A DNA stretch of 64,000 bases from Billgrantia campisalis (GTDB taxonomy: Bacteria > Pseudomonadota > Gammaproteobacteria > Pseudomonadales > Halomonadaceae). Each line of letters starts with the position of its first letter. The first letter of the stretch is position 1. This document shows, one piece after another, positions 52,138 through 64,000 of the stretch. Under the pieces are notes generated by a model that worked only from the letters and a program-made list of their open reading frames with translations, searched no databases and was not told the DNA's origin. Both the position numbers and the translations under genes were made by a program. The stretch lies in contig NZ_JABFUC010000009.1 in the NCBI RefSeq assembly GCF_022341425.1, forward strand, positions 62,001-126,000, given 5' to 3'.

Positions 52138-53253
52138 ATGCACGCTCAATCGCCCATCGTTCGTCGCAAGTCACGCCAGATCCACGTCGGCCAGGTGCCG
52201 GTCGGGGGCGGGGCCCCGATCTCCGTGCAGAGCATGACCAACACCAATACGCTGGACGTGGCCGCCACCGTGGCGCAGATTCGCCAGCTGGAAACAGCCG
52301 GTGCCGATATCGTGCGCGTCTCGGTCCCCGACATGGACGCCGCCGAGGCCTTCGGCCGCATCAAGCGCCAGGTCGAGGTACCGCTGGTGGCGGACATCCA
52401 CTTCGACTACAAGATCGCCCTGCGCGTCGCTGAACTCGGCGTCGACTGCCTGCGCATCAACCCTGGCAACATCGGCAAGGAAGAGCGCGTGCGCGCCGTG
52501 GTATCGGCCGCCCGCGACAACGGCATCCCGATCCGCATCGGCGTCAACGCCGGCTCGCTGGAGAAGGACCTGCAGCGCAAGTACGGCGAGCCCACGCCCG
52601 AGGCGCTGGTGGAGTCCGCCATGCGCCATATCGATCACCTCGAGCGCCTCGACTTCCCGGACTTCAAGGTCAGCGTCAAGGCCTCCGACGTGTTCATGGC
52701 GGTGGCCGCCTATCGCCAGTTGGCCGGCATGATCGAACAGCCACTGCACCTGGGCATCACCGAGGCCGGCGGGCTGCGCTCGGGCACCGTCAAGTCCTCC
52801 ATCGGCTTGGGGCTTCTGCTGATGGACGGCATCGGCGATACCATCCGGGTGTCGCTGGCCGCCGACCCGGTGGAGGAGATCAAGGTCGGCTTCGACATGC
52901 TCAAGAGCCTGCGCCTGCGCAGCAAGGGGATCAACTTCATCGCCTGCCCCAGCTGCTCGCGGCAGAACTTCGACGTCATCGGCACCATGAACGTGCTCGA
53001 AGAGCGCCTCGAGGACATCATGACACCGCTCGACGTCTCGGTGATCGGCTGCATCGTCAACGGCCCCGGCGAGGCCAAGGAGAGCGATATCGGGCTCACC
53101 GGCGGCAGCCCCGCCAACCTGGTCTATATCGACGGCAAGCCGGCCCGCAAGCTGCGCAACGACCACCTGGTCGACGACCTCGAGCGACTGATCCGCGAGA
53201 AGGTGCGCGAGAAGGAACAGGCCGAACAGGACCTGATCGCCCGTGGCCAGTGA
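52138..53253 (+). CDS. ispG: 4-hydroxy-3-methylbut-2-en-1-yl diphosphate synthase (GcpE)
   Basis: Penultimate step of the MEP isoprenoid pathway, a [4Fe-4S] enzyme fed by flavodoxin. 371 aa: [20 protein letters not shown] near the start, [24 protein letters not shown] and [19 protein letters not shown]. Cluster ligands lie in IACPSCSRQ and [16 protein letters not shown]. Normal bacterial short form. It overlaps no neighbour; hisS follows after 25 bp. Confidence 0.97.
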   Translation: MHAQSPIVRRKSRQIHVGQVPVGGGAPISVQSMTNTNTLDVAATVAQIRQLETAGADIVRVSVPDMDAAEAFGRIKRQVEVPLVADIHFDYKIALRVAELGVDCLRINPGNIGKEERVRAVVSAARDNGIPIRIGVNAGSLEKDLQRKYGEPTPEALVESAMRHIDHLERLDFPDFKVSVKASDVFMAVAAYRQLAGMIEQPLHLGITEAGGLRSGTVKSSIGLGLLLMDGIGDTIRVSLAADPVEEIKVGFDMLKSLRLRSKGINFIACPSCSRQNFDVIGTMNVLEERLEDIMTPLDVSVIGCIVNGPGEAKESDIGLTGGSPANLVYIDGKPARKLRNDHLVDDLERLIREKVREKEQAEQDLIARGQ

Positions 53254-53278
53254 GCCCGGCGCCAACAAGGAGTCAGCA

Positions 53279-54589
<1,311 letters not shown>

Positions 54590-54638
54590 GGCGGGTGGCC
54601 TGGCCGGACGAACCGAATTGCCGTAAAGGAGACCGCCC

Positions 54639-55298
54639 GTGGCGGAGCTGAGAACCGAAGAAGAGCAGCTGGATGCGATCAAGCGCTGGTGGAAGGAAAA
54701 CGGCACCTCGCTGATCGCCGGCGTCGCCATCGCCGTTGCCGGCGTGGTCGGCTGGAACGCCTGGCAGAACTACCAGGAGAATCAGGCCACCGCCGCCTCG
54801 CTGCGCTATCAGCAGCTGATCAACCTCACCGCCGGCAACGAACTGGACGAGGCCGCCATCCTCCAGGCCCGCGAGCTGGCCGACGAGATCGTCGACAGCC
54901 ACGGCCGCACGCTGTATGCCGACCTGGCGCGGCTGATCGATGCCCGCCTGGCCGTTGCCCAGGAGGACCACGACGCCGCCCAGGCCGCGCTGCGCGCGGT
55001 GATCGACGCCAGCGGCCAGGAGTACCTGCAGGGCCTGGCCAGGCTGCGCCTGGCGCGCCTGCAGATCGCCCAGGGCGATGCCGACGGTGCCCTGGCCACT
55101 CTGGACAGCGGCGTCCCCGAGGCGCTCACGGCCCAGCGTGCGGACATCCGGGGCGACGCCTACCGGGCGCTGGGCCGCGACGACGACGCTCGCCAGGCCT
55201 GGCGCAGCGCCATGGCGGCCTCCCAGCAGCGCGACCAGCCACTCTATGGCGTGGAGCTCAAGCTCGACGACCTCGGCGAGGAGGAGGCGACCCTATGA
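54639..55298 (+). CDS. yfgM: YfgM-like ancillary SecYEG translocon subunit
   Basis: A 219-aa bitopic inner-membrane protein; YfgM associates with the translocon and periplasmic chaperones (PpiD). GTG start with AAAGGAG 7 nt upstream. MAELRTEEEQLDAIKRWWKE precedes one membrane helix (LIAGVAIAVAGVVGWNAWQN), then TPR-like helices in the periplasm. The stop overlaps the bamB ATG by 4 nt. Order hisS-yfgM-bamB-der is widely conserved. Confidence 0.93.
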   Translation: MAELRTEEEQLDAIKRWWKENGTSLIAGVAIAVAGVVGWNAWQNYQENQATAASLRYQQLINLTAGNELDEAAILQARELADEIVDSHGRTLYADLARLIDARLAVAQEDHDAAQAALRAVIDASGQEYLQGLARLRLARLQIAQGDADGALATLDSGVPEALTAQRADIRGDAYRALGRDDDARQAWRSAMAASQQRDQPLYGVELKLDDLGEEEATL

Positions 55299-56461
55299 CC
55301 CCTTCCCTGATCCCCAGGGCGCCGCTGACGCTGGTTGCCCTGCTGGCCGTGTCACTGCTGGCCGGCTGCGCCAGCAAGTCAGAGCCGCGCTACACCCCCA
55401 AGGAGCTGCAGCGCTTCGAGGCCAGCGCCGAGCTCGACAGCGACTGGCGCCAGCGGGTCGGTCGCGGCCTGGGTCGCGCCCAGTACCCCATCGCACCGGA
55501 CCTGGACGGCGGCGTGATCTTCGCCGCCGACGAGCGCGGCCGGGTAATGGCCGTGGACGCCGAGAGCGGCGAGCGGCTGTGGCAAAACGACCTGGAAACC
55601 GGCGTCTCCAGCGGCCTCACCGCCGTGGCCAACCAGATCTATCTGGGCACCCGCAACGGCGAGGTGCTGGCCCTGAGCCAGGAAGATGGCGAGGTCGTAT
55701 GGCGCTCGCGGGTCTCCAGCGAAGTGCTGGCGCCCCCCCAGCCCAACCAGCAGCTGCTGGTGGTGCAGAGCGTGGACGGCGCCGTCACCGCGCTGGACCG
55801 CCACACCGGCGACGAGCGCTGGGTGCACACCAGCAGCCAGCCACCGCTGACCCTGCGTGGCACCGGCACCCCCCAGGTGATCGACCCGGTCACCTTCGCC
55901 GGCTTCGCCAACGGCAGGCTGACGACCCTGGACAACCGCAGCGGCCAGCCGCTGTGGGAGCGGCGCATCGCCGTCCCACAGGGACGCAGCGAGATCGAGC
56001 GCCTGGTCGACCTCAACGGTCAGCCGGTGTTGACCCCGGATGGGCGCCTGTTCGTGACCAGCTACAACGGGCGCCTGGTGGCGCTGGAAGCCACCAGCGG
56101 CAATATCCTCTGGGAGCGCGAGCACTCCAGCTACCTGACACCGGTGCTGGTCGGCAATGTGCTGTTTACCGTCAACGAGGCCAGCCACATCATCGCCCTG
56201 GACGCCGACAGCGGCACCGAGCTATGGCGCAACCGCGACCTGGAAGGCCGCTGGCTGACCTCGCCGGCCTTCGCCGACGGCAACCTGGTGCTGGGCGATT
56301 TCGAAGGCTACCTGCACCTGGTCGACACCCGTAGCGGCGACTTCGTCGCCCGCACCCGCATCGACCGCTCCGGCATCAGCGTGCGCCCGCTCACCGACTA
56401 CCGCCGGATCTATGTGCTGGCCAACAACGGCCGCCTCGAGGCCCTGGACCTTCGCCGATGA
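55295..56461 (+). CDS. bamB: Outer-membrane protein assembly factor BamB
   Basis: Lipoprotein of the BAM complex; scaffold for outer-membrane protein folding. 388 aa with the lipobox [10 protein letters not shown] (Cys about 22) and an eight-bladed PQQ-like beta-propeller. Repeated blade motifs are [42 protein letters not shown] and [14 protein letters not shown]. It begins and ends with 4-nt overlaps (yfgM and der). Confidence 0.95.
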   Translation: MTPSLIPRAPLTLVALLAVSLLAGCASKSEPRYTPKELQRFEASAELDSDWRQRVGRGLGRAQYPIAPDLDGGVIFAADERGRVMAVDAESGERLWQNDLETGVSSGLTAVANQIYLGTRNGEVLALSQEDGEVVWRSRVSSEVLAPPQPNQQLLVVQSVDGAVTALDRHTGDERWVHTSSQPPLTLRGTGTPQVIDPVTFAGFANGRLTTLDNRSGQPLWERRIAVPQGRSEIERLVDLNGQPVLTPDGRLFVTSYNGRLVALEATSGNILWEREHSSYLTPVLVGNVLFTVNEASHIIALDADSGTELWRNRDLEGRWLTSPAFADGNLVLGDFEGYLHLVDTRSGDFVARTRIDRSGISVRPLTDYRRIYVLANNGRLEALDLRR

Positions 56462-57864
56462 CTCCCGTGATCGCCCTGGTCGGCCGCCCCAACGTGGGCA
56501 AGTCGACCCTGTTCAACCGCCTGACCCGCTCCCGGGACGCCCTGGTGGCCGACTTTCCGGGGCTGACCCGGGACCGCAAGTACGGCAACGGCCTGCTCGG
56601 CGGCAAGGCCTATACGGTGATCGACACCGGCGGCATCAGCGGCGACGAGGACGGCATCGACGCGGCCATGGCCGAGCAGTCGCTGGCGGCCATCGATGAG
56701 GCCGACATCGTGCTGTTCCTGGTCGACGCCCGGGCCGGGCTCAACGTCGCCGACCAGGCCATCGCCAACCATCTGCGGGTCAACCAGAAGAAGACCTGGG
56801 TGGTGGTCAACAAGACCGACGGCCTGGACGAGGCCACCGCCACCGCCGAGTTCTGGGAGCTCGGCCTGGGCGAGCCGCGCCCCATCGCCGCCGCCCACGG
56901 ACGCAACGTCACCGCCCTGATCGACGAGGTGCTCGCCCCCTTCCCGGAGCGTGACGAGAGCATCCCCGCGGACACCGGCACCAAGGGCATCCGCATCGGC
57001 GTGATCGGGCGCCCCAACGTGGGCAAGTCGACCCTGGTCAACCGCCTGCTCGGCGAGGAGCGGGTGGTGGTCTTCGACGAGGCGGGCACCACCCGCGACG
57101 CCATCGAGATCCCCTTCGAGCGCCGCGGCAAGCCCTATGTGCTGGTCGACACCGCCGGCGTACGGCGGCGCAAGAACGTCAGCCAGATCGCCGAGAAGTT
57201 CTCGATCATCAAGACCCTGGAGGCGATCAAGGAGTGCCACGTCGCCATCATGGTGCTGGATGCGCGCTCGGGCCTGGTCGAGCAGGACCTGCACCTGCTC
57301 GACTATGTGCTGACCACCGGCCGCGCCCTGGTGCTGGCGGTCAACAAGTGGGACGGCCTGGAGGCCGAGGCCAAGGACAAGATGCGCGCCGAGATCAAGC
57401 GCCGCCTGGGCTTCGCCGACTACGCCGAGCTGCACTTCATCTCGGCGCTGCACGGCACCGCGGTGGGGGATCTCTACCCCTCCGTCGAGCGGGCCTTCGC
57501 CTCGGCAAACGCTCACTGGTCCACCAACCGTCTGACCACCATCCTCCAGGATGCGGTCAGCGAGCATCAGCCCCCGCTGGTCCACGGGCGACGCATCAAG
57601 CTGCGCATGGCCCACCAGGGCGGCAGCAACCCGCCGATCATCGTGGTCCACGGCAACCAGACCGAGTCGCTGCCCGAGGCCTATCGGCGCTACCTCACCA
57701 ACACCTTCCGCAAGGTGCTCAAGGTGCGGGGCACGCCGATCCGCTTCGAGTTCCGCTCCGGCAAGAACCCCTACGACCCGCTGGCCGGCGCCAGCGACCG
57801 GGAGAAGGCCAAGAAGCGCGAACTCTCCCGTACCAAGGAGGCACGCCAGAGCCGCCGCCGCTGA
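56458..57864 (+). CDS. der: Ribosome biogenesis GTPase Der (EngA)
   Basis: Essential GTPase with two tandem G domains and a KH-like C-terminus, acting in 50S assembly. 468 aa. Domain 1: [24 protein letters not shown]; domain 2: [25 protein letters not shown]. The KH-like domain has [15 protein letters not shown]. The start overlaps the bamB stop by 4 nt. A strong terminator follows at 57882, ending the hisS-yfgM-bamB-der operon. Confidence 0.97.
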   Translation: MTPVIALVGRPNVGKSTLFNRLTRSRDALVADFPGLTRDRKYGNGLLGGKAYTVIDTGGISGDEDGIDAAMAEQSLAAIDEADIVLFLVDARAGLNVADQAIANHLRVNQKKTWVVVNKTDGLDEATATAEFWELGLGEPRPIAAAHGRNVTALIDEVLAPFPERDESIPADTGTKGIRIGVIGRPNVGKSTLVNRLLGEERVVVFDEAGTTRDAIEIPFERRGKPYVLVDTAGVRRRKNVSQIAEKFSIIKTLEAIKECHVAIMVLDARSGLVEQDLHLLDYVLTTGRALVLAVNKWDGLEAEAKDKMRAEIKRRLGFADYAELHFISALHGTAVGDLYPSVERAFASANAHWSTNRLTTILQDAVSEHQPPLVHGRRIKLRMAHQGGSNPPIIVVHGNQTESLPEAYRRYLTNTFRKVLKVRGTPIRFEFRSGKNPYDPLAGASDREKAKKRELSRTKEARQSRRR

Positions 57865-57881
57865 TCCCACCTCAACCGCCC

Positions 57882-57929
57882 CGACAGCGCCCGACCCGCC
57901 CCAGCGCGGGCCGGGCGCTGTCGCTTTTT
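57882..57929 (+). terminator. Intrinsic terminator after der
   Basis: Twelve-bp arms (CGACAGCGCCCG and complement) with a GC-rich internal loop, followed by CTTTTTG on the plus strand, 18 bp after the der stop. Confidence 0.85.
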
Positions 57930-58095
57930 GGCCACTTCCCCGCTCCCCGGGAATGACGCAGAATCCGCTTGGCACACTCCCCTTGACAGCAGGGCTCGCC
58001 GGCCCTCGAATACGCCGATTTTTCGCCGCAGCATAGCGGCATTCGGGCCCTGCCCTACGCTCCCCGACGCATTCCAACAGGAGGCACCCTCGCTA

Positions 58096-58722
58096 ATGTC
58101 TCGTCTCGTTTTCGCCCGCACCCGGCGCTGGCGGCTACTCGCGCCGCTGTGCCTCGCTGCCCTGCTCGCCGGCTGCCTGGCGCTGCCCCAGACCGGCCTG
58201 TTCGCCTTCCGCCTGGCGGTGACCTCGCTGGGGGTAGAGGAGGTGCGCATCGGCCCCTACGCCGTGGATGCCCGCCTCGACACCAGCGATATCATGTCGC
58301 TGGCACTCTCGAGCCTCGGCGCCGGCAGCCTGCCGGTGCAGGCGACCCTGGCCATGGGCCTGGGGCTGCCCGCCGGCATGCCCCCGGTGGAGATGTCCGG
58401 CTTCCGCTGGACGCTGGACATGCCCGGGGTGGACCCGGTCAGCGGCAACTACGAGCAGGACGTGACCCTCACCTCGGGTGACGATGCCAACCTGCGCCTG
58501 CCGGTGGCCTTCGACCTGCTGGGCGGCGGCCGCGAACAGCTTCGCCCCATGGTGGAACTGGCAAGCCAACTGGCCCGCCAGGGTGAGCTGCCCGCCGGCA
58601 GCGAGCTGGCCATCACCCCCGGCGACCTGCGCGGCCTGGGCATGACCCTGCCCGCCGGTCTGCTCACCCCCACCATCCGCCTGGGCGTGGGAGAGGACGG
58701 CAGCCTGATTCCGCGGAGGTAA
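58096..58722 (+). CDS. Hypothetical lipoprotein
   Basis: A 208-aa protein starting MSRLVFARTRRWRLLAPLCL, with a signal peptide ending in LAALLAGC (lipobox, Cys about 26). AGGAGG lies 11 nt before the ATG at 58096. The mature part is rich in Leu/Gly/Pro with alternating beta-strand character (GVEEVRIGPYAVDARLDTSD), compatible with a small LEA-like or beta-sandwich periplasmic domain, but I recognise no family. It stands alone between the der terminator and the convergent DUF815 gene. Confidence 0.6.
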   Translation: MSRLVFARTRRWRLLAPLCLAALLAGCLALPQTGLFAFRLAVTSLGVEEVRIGPYAVDARLDTSDIMSLALSSLGAGSLPVQATLAMGLGLPAGMPPVEMSGFRWTLDMPGVDPVSGNYEQDVTLTSGDDANLRLPVAFDLLGGGREQLRPMVELASQLARQGELPAGSELAITPGDLRGLGMTLPAGLLTPTIRLGVGEDGSLIPRR

Positions 58723-58763
58723 TGCTACGGTCGACTCGGGGCTGTTCCGGGGACAGGCCTCCC

Positions 58764-59630
58764 CTACTTCCCGTGCAGGCGCCGGCGGCCCACCCACTGG
58801 TTGGCGAACTGCCAGGCGCCGCGGCCGCTGCGCCCGCCGCGCAGGGTGGCGAAGCGGATCGCCTCGGCGCGGGCCTCGGCGTTCCAGTCCTCCCGCTTGC
58901 CCAACTGGGTGACCCAGTGGCAGCACGCCTCCAGGTAGATGTCCTGGTTGAAGGGGTAGAAGCCCAGCCATAGCCCGAAGCGGTCGGAGAGCGAGATCTT
59001 CTCCTCCACGGCATCGCCGTGGTGCAGCTCCTCACCGACCAGCTGAGTCTCCGTGTTGTCGGCCAGCGACTCCGGCAGCAGGTGGCGCCGGTTGGAGGTG
59101 GCGTACAGCAGCACATTGGGCGGCGGGCCGGTGAGGGCGCCGTCGAGCACGCTCTTCAGCGCCTTGTAGGCGTCGTCGTGGCCCTCGAAGGAGAGGTCGT
59201 CACAGTAGACCACGAAGCGCTGGTCGTGGTGGCGCAGCTGCTCCACCAGCAGCGGCAGCCCGGCCAGGTCATGGCGGTCGACCTGCACCAGACGCAGCCC
59301 CTCCGGCGCCAGGCTGTTGAGCAGGGCACGGATCAGCGACGACTTGCCGCTGCCCCGGGAGCCCCACAGCAGCGCATGGTTGGCCGGCAGCCCTTCCAGG
59401 AAGGCGCGGGTGTTGTCCACCAGCGCCAGCTTCTGGCGCTCGATGCCCAGCAGGTCGTCCAGGCTCAGGGCATCGCGCGGCGGCACCGGCAGCAGCCGCC
59501 CGCCCAGGGTATGGCGCTGCCACAGCGCGGCCACGTGGCGCTGCCAGTCGACCTCCTCGGGCACCGGCGGCAGCCAGTGCTCCACATGGTCCAGCAGGTT
59601 ACGCAGGCGACGTGACAGCTCGGGGTCCAT
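58764..59630 (-). CDS. DUF815 AAA-type ATPase
   Basis: A 288-aa P-loop ATPase of the DUF815 family. Family blocks: LLGIERQKLALVDNTRAFL (the IERQ motif), Walker A LLWGSRGSGKSSLI, FVVYCDDLSFEGHDDAYKAL (Walker B-like), YATSNRRHLLPE (sensor), and LSDRFGLWLGFYPFNQDIYL near the end. AAGGAG lies upstream of the ATG. Function is unknown; homologues are common single genes in Proteobacteria. No partner gene is nearby. Confidence 0.88.
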   Translation of the reverse strand: MDPELSRRLRNLLDHVEHWLPPVPEEVDWQRHVAALWQRHTLGGRLLPVPPRDALSLDDLLGIERQKLALVDNTRAFLEGLPANHALLWGSRGSGKSSLIRALLNSLAPEGLRLVQVDRHDLAGLPLLVEQLRHHDQRFVVYCDDLSFEGHDDAYKALKSVLDGALTGPPPNVLLYATSNRRHLLPESLADNTETQLVGEELHHGDAVEEKISLSDRFGLWLGFYPFNQDIYLEACCHWVTQLGKREDWNAEARAEAIRFATLRGGRSGRGAWQFANQWVGRRRLHGK

Positions 59631-59820
59631 GTTCTTCTCCTTCTACATAATGTTGCTGGATAGACGACACTCGCCTGGGGCTGATCTGGCGACAAGCCTC
59701 GCTGAGTTAGCCTGACTCCTGATGGCGACGGTTGACCTGGCGGTTGTTCGGGGTATCTTGTGGCGAACCGTCATCCCCGTCCAGGGTCATACAGGTCCCG
59801 GATACACGAGGAATTCCATC

Positions 59821-60624
59821 ATGCGCTGGATTCGCTGTCTTGCCGTGGGCGTCCTGACCCTGACGCTCACCGCCTGCGCTACCTCCCCCACCGGCCGCCA
59901 GCAGCTCACCCTGGTGTCCGATGCCCAGCTCAATCAGATGGGCCAGCAGGCCTTCAAACAGTATCAGCAGGAGCTGCCCAGCGCGGGTGACGCCTCTCAG
60001 CGCTATGCCCAGTGCGTGGCCGGCGCCCTGGTCCGGGTGCTGCCCGAGCGCGAGCGCCAGCAGGACTGGCAGATCCGCGTCTTCGAGGAGGAGCGCGCCA
60101 ACGCCTTTGCGCTGCCCGGCGGCTACATGGGGGTGACCACCGGCCTGCTGGAAATCGCCGAGACTCAGGATCAGCTCGCCGCCGTGGTCGGCCACGAGAT
60201 CGGCCACGTCCTGGCCCGCCATGCCAACGAGCGGGTCTCGACCCAGATGGCCACCGAGCTGGGGCTCTCGGTACTCTCCACCACCGCCAGTATGCAGGGC
60301 CCCGGCGGCCAGCAGCTGATGGGCGCGCTGGGCCTGGGCGCCCAGTTCGGTATCCTGCTGCCCTTCTCGCGTCGCCACGAGAGCGAGGCCGATGCCATCG
60401 GCCTGCGGCTGATGGCCGACGCCGGCTTCGACCCGCGGCAGAGCCTGGCGCTGTGGGATAACATGAGCGCCGCCAGCGGCGACGGCCGGCCACCGGTGTG
60501 GATGTCCACCCACCCCAGCCACGGCCAGCGCGTGGCCGGCCTGCAGGCGCAGATGGACAGCGCCATGGCCCGCTACGAGCAGGCGCGCCAGGCGGGCCGA
60601 CAGCCCGACTGCCGGCGCCCCTAA
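59821..60624 (+). CDS. M48-family lipoprotein metalloprotease (LoiP/YcaL-like)
   Basis: A 267-aa zinc protease tethered to the outer membrane, expected to degrade misfolded outer-membrane proteins. The start MRWIRCLAVGVLTLTLTACA at 59821 provides a signal peptide with lipobox LTAC. Visible are NAFALPGGYMGVTTGLL, the zinc motif VVGHEIGHVLARHANER (H-E-x-x-H), the third ligand in SRRHESEADAIGLRLMADAGF, and STHPSHGQRVAGL. Complete by these motifs. The upstream in-frame part is not coding. Confidence 0.92.
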   Translation: MRWIRCLAVGVLTLTLTACATSPTGRQQLTLVSDAQLNQMGQQAFKQYQQELPSAGDASQRYAQCVAGALVRVLPERERQQDWQIRVFEEERANAFALPGGYMGVTTGLLEIAETQDQLAAVVGHEIGHVLARHANERVSTQMATELGLSVLSTTASMQGPGGQQLMGALGLGAQFGILLPFSRRHESEADAIGLRLMADAGFDPRQSLALWDNMSAASGDGRPPVWMSTHPSHGQRVAGLQAQMDSAMARYEQARQAGRQPDCRRP

Positions 60625-60790
60625 CACTGATTTATTGCTGCGCTCAGGCTCTTGATAAAGACCGCTGGCCGCCGGCGGTCCCGGAACGCCGGCCCGGTTC
60701 AATCCTCATTGAGCCGCCTGTCAACTCCGGTTGCTCCGTTCCGGCGGCGGTCAGCCTCTCTTCGCTCGCGACATAAATCAGCGCTTCCCC
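60622..60790. repeat. Dispersed repeat, second family member
   Basis: About 169 bp with 9-bp perfect inverted termini, CTGATTTAT (60627-60635) and ATAAATCAG (60773-60781), flanked by CAGCGCTTCC as in the copy at 6874-7031. The central AATCCTCA lies at the same relative place in both (60701 here, 6945 there). The interiors are diverged. It begins at the stop codon of the M48 protease gene. Confidence 0.6.
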
Positions 60791-60811
60791 AATCCCTACA
60801 CCAACTCTGGA

Positions 60812-61078
60812 ATGCGAATGCTGAAACTCGGACTGCTGCTGCTGATCGTACCGCCCCTCACCCTGATGGGCCTGTACTTCTGGGAACTGGGGGACGTGCG
60901 CGAGTGCACCCTGGTGCAGGAGGGCTACTGGGACTACCTGGAAGGGGTGTGCCGCGACACGCCGCAGCGCTTCGTGTCCTGGGTGGAGCGTCAGCCGCTG
61001 CTGGTCAACGGCGGCATGCTGCTGTCGGTAGTGGGTGTGGGGCTGTGCATGGTGGGGCTCTACGTCAAGCGGCGCTGA
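60812..61078 (+). CDS. Small two-helix membrane protein
   Basis: An 88-aa protein, MRMLKLGLLLLIVPPLTLMG, with hydrophobic segments at about 5-22 and 66-84. Between them is a loop with two cysteines (RECTLVQEGYWDYLEGVCRD) that could form a disulfide if periplasmic. Both termini would then face the cytoplasm (basic end VKRR). The ribosome site is weak; the ATG at 60818 is an alternative. No family recognised. Confidence 0.6.
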   Translation: MRMLKLGLLLLIVPPLTLMGLYFWELGDVRECTLVQEGYWDYLEGVCRDTPQRFVSWVERQPLLVNGGMLLSVVGVGLCMVGLYVKRR

Positions 61079-61089
61079 ACCGCCTCCCC

Positions 61090-61419
61090 TCAGGCCAGAC
61101 GCCCGGTCAGCGTCAGCGCCACGGCCGCCACCATGACCAGCGCCGCCGTGGCGGTGCCCAGCGCGCCAAACAGCCGGCGCTCGTCCGTCCGGCGCAGCGC
61201 GGCGACCCCCATGCCCAGCGCGATCAGCTGCAGGCCGAGGAGAAACAGCAGCTCCACGCCGACCACGCTGATGCCCTGTGGGTGCCCGCCATTTTCTCCC
61301 GCCGCGCTGGTGGCGATGATCGAAGCCGCCACCGCCAGCCCCGCCAGGAAGACGGCGCCGAACAGTGCGATCAACAGGGACACGATGCCCAGGCTGGAGT
61401 GGCGGAGGGGAGTTGGCAT
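61090..61419 (-). CDS. Small membrane protein with three to four helices
   Basis: A 109-aa protein; start MPTPLRHSSLGIVSLLIALF at 61419 with AGGAGG 6 nt upstream. Hydrophobic segments lie at about 9-35, 50-68 and 84-105. The short soluble loops include TSAAGENGGHPQG and RRTDERR. No family recognised. It converges with the preceding small gene and lies downstream of aroE on the same strand. Confidence 0.62.
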   Translation of the reverse strand: MPTPLRHSSLGIVSLLIALFGAVFLAGLAVAASIIATSAAGENGGHPQGISVVGVELLFLLGLQLIALGMGVAALRRTDERRLFGALGTATAALVMVAAVALTLTGRLA

Positions 61420-61474
61420 TAGACGCCTCCTGTCACAGGCCTGATATGCCATCGCGGGGCCAGGCCGATACGCC

Positions 61475-62287
61475 TCACAGCGAACACCGCAACATCTCCA
61501 ACACCGGCGCGGTGTCGGGTCGCTTGCCGCGCCACTGGAAGAAGGACTCGGCGGCCTGCTCCACCAGCATGCCCAGCCCGTCAACGCCATGGGCGCCGCG
61601 CTCGGTGGCCCACTGCAGAAACACCGTGGGCTCGGCGCCATACATCATGTCGTAGGCGGTGGCGCCCTCGGCGAACAGGTCGTCGGGCAGCGGCGGCAGG
61701 TCGCCGGCCAGGCTCGCGCTGGTGCCGTTGATCACCAGATCGAAGGGGCCGGCCAGGTCATCGAAGCCGCCGCCCCGTATCTTGCCCAGGTCGCGGAAGT
61801 CGGCGGCCAGGGCCTCGGCCTTGGCCGCGGTGCGGTTGGCGATCACCAGGCTCGCCGGCGACTCGGCCAGCAGCGGTTCGAGCACGCCGCGCACCGCCCC
61901 GCCGGCGCCCAGCACCAGCACTCTGGCGCCAGCCAGGCTCATGCCTTGGCGCTTGAGGTCGCGCACCAGCCCCACCCCATCGGTAGTGTCGCCATGGGTG
62001 GTGCCGTCATCGGCCAAGATCAGGGTATTCACCGCTCCGGCGCGGCTTGCCCGTTCGCTGAGACGATCGCAGAGGCGGAAGGCCTCCTCCTTGAAGGGCA
62101 CGGTAACGTTGGCGCCGCGCCCGCCCTCGGCCACGAAGGCGCGCCAGGCGCCGACGAAGTCGTCCAGCGGCGCCTCGATGGCGGTGTAGTCAATATCTTC
62201 CCCGGTCTGCTTGGCGAAGGCGGCATGGATGGCCGGCGATTTGGAGTGGCCTACCGGGTGGCCAAAGACACAATAGCGATCGGTCAT
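61475..62287 (-). CDS. aroE: Shikimate 5-dehydrogenase
   Basis: NADPH-dependent reduction of 3-dehydroshikimate, fourth step of the chorismate pathway. 270 aa: [19 protein letters not shown] (shikimate-binding SKS), [13 protein letters not shown] (catalytic Lys), the Rossmann loop [16 protein letters not shown] with the NADP motif ANRTAAKA, and [17 protein letters not shown]-terminal [18 protein letters not shown] is typical. Normal length. Upstream lies hemF on the same strand. Confidence 0.96.
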   Translation of the reverse strand: MTDRYCVFGHPVGHSKSPAIHAAFAKQTGEDIDYTAIEAPLDDFVGAWRAFVAEGGRGANVTVPFKEEAFRLCDRLSERASRAGAVNTLILADDGTTHGDTTDGVGLVRDLKRQGMSLAGARVLVLGAGGAVRGVLEPLLAESPASLVIANRTAAKAEALAADFRDLGKIRGGGFDDLAGPFDLVINGTSASLAGDLPPLPDDLFAEGATAYDMMYGAEPTVFLQWATERGAHGVDGLGMLVEQAAESFFQWRGKRPDTAPVLEMLRCSL

Positions 62288-62460
62288 AAGCTCGTCTCTT
62301 TCACAGCTTAATGCTTCCTTGTGCGGCTTCTCCGTCGACAGGTCTACGAAGAGGCGCTGTGAATCCCTCCCTGGACGCTACCGATGCCCTCCATGGCATC
62401 GGACCTCTTCTTCGACCTGCCCCCGGCGCCTCTTGTCGCGCCAGTTGGGAAGGCATTGGC

Positions 62461-63985
<1,525 letters not shown>

Positions 63986-64000
63986 AGCGGTTCGATCCTC

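Overview
The window is a GC-rich gammaproteobacterial chromosome segment, most likely Halomonadaceae (Halomonas-like). The support is gene content and order: an aru/ast arginine succinyltransferase operon with a GlxA-type ArgR candidate, fabV, queA-tgt-yajC-secDF, suhB|trmJ-cysE-iscR-iscS-iscA-ndk-rlmN-pilW-rodZ-ispG-hisS-yfgM-bamB-der. The assignment rests on recognition, not on a database search.

Left chromosomal part (1-15220). On the minus strand astC-aruF-aruG-astD (the last cut by the window edge) form a translationally coupled arginine catabolic operon, with a SAM methyltransferase and the regulator candidate beside it. Then follow a small membrane protein set between two copies of a dispersed repeat, fabV, a DUF7079-like protein, glutathione peroxidase, a Nudix hydrolase, aidB, an EAL protein with a defective receiver domain, a LysE exporter, rnk and two small proteins.

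Integrated element (15221-37555, about 22.3 kb). It is bounded by a 60-bp direct repeat of the 3' part of tRNA-Leu(CAA); the intact tRNA and a tyrosine integrase are at the right end. Base composition is clearly lower in GC than the flanks. There are no capsid, terminase or conjugation genes, so it looks like a satellite-like genomic island. Its left half is a defence island: a Gabija-like GajA/GajB pair, an XRE-ImmA/IrrE protein with an unknown partner, and a type III restriction-modification pair. Next comes a very AT-rich three-gene operon: a 156-aa precursor with three TKTxxxxExDD repeats, an MvdD-like ATP-grasp ligase, and a multi-pass membrane protein. I read it as an uncharacterised graspetide (omega-ester peptide) system, possibly defensive, and it is the most interesting item here. 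The right half holds RadC, a YqaJ exonuclease, an ERF-type annealase, a DUF932 protein, a hairpin-rich non-coding stretch, YfjJ/inovirus Gp2-like and YfjI/DUF3987-like proteins, an S24-type repressor, an AlpA-like regulator and the integrase.

Right chromosomal part (37556-64000). This is a housekeeping run: queA, tgt, yajC, secD, secF (tRNA modification and protein export), a SuhB homologue lacking its metal-binding motif, trmJ, cysE, a shortened isc cluster without iscU/hscBA/fdx, ndk, rlmN, pilW, rodZ, ispG, hisS, yfgM, bamB and der. It continues with a lipoprotein, a DUF815 ATPase, an M48 lipoprotein protease, two small membrane proteins, aroE, hemF and tsaC.
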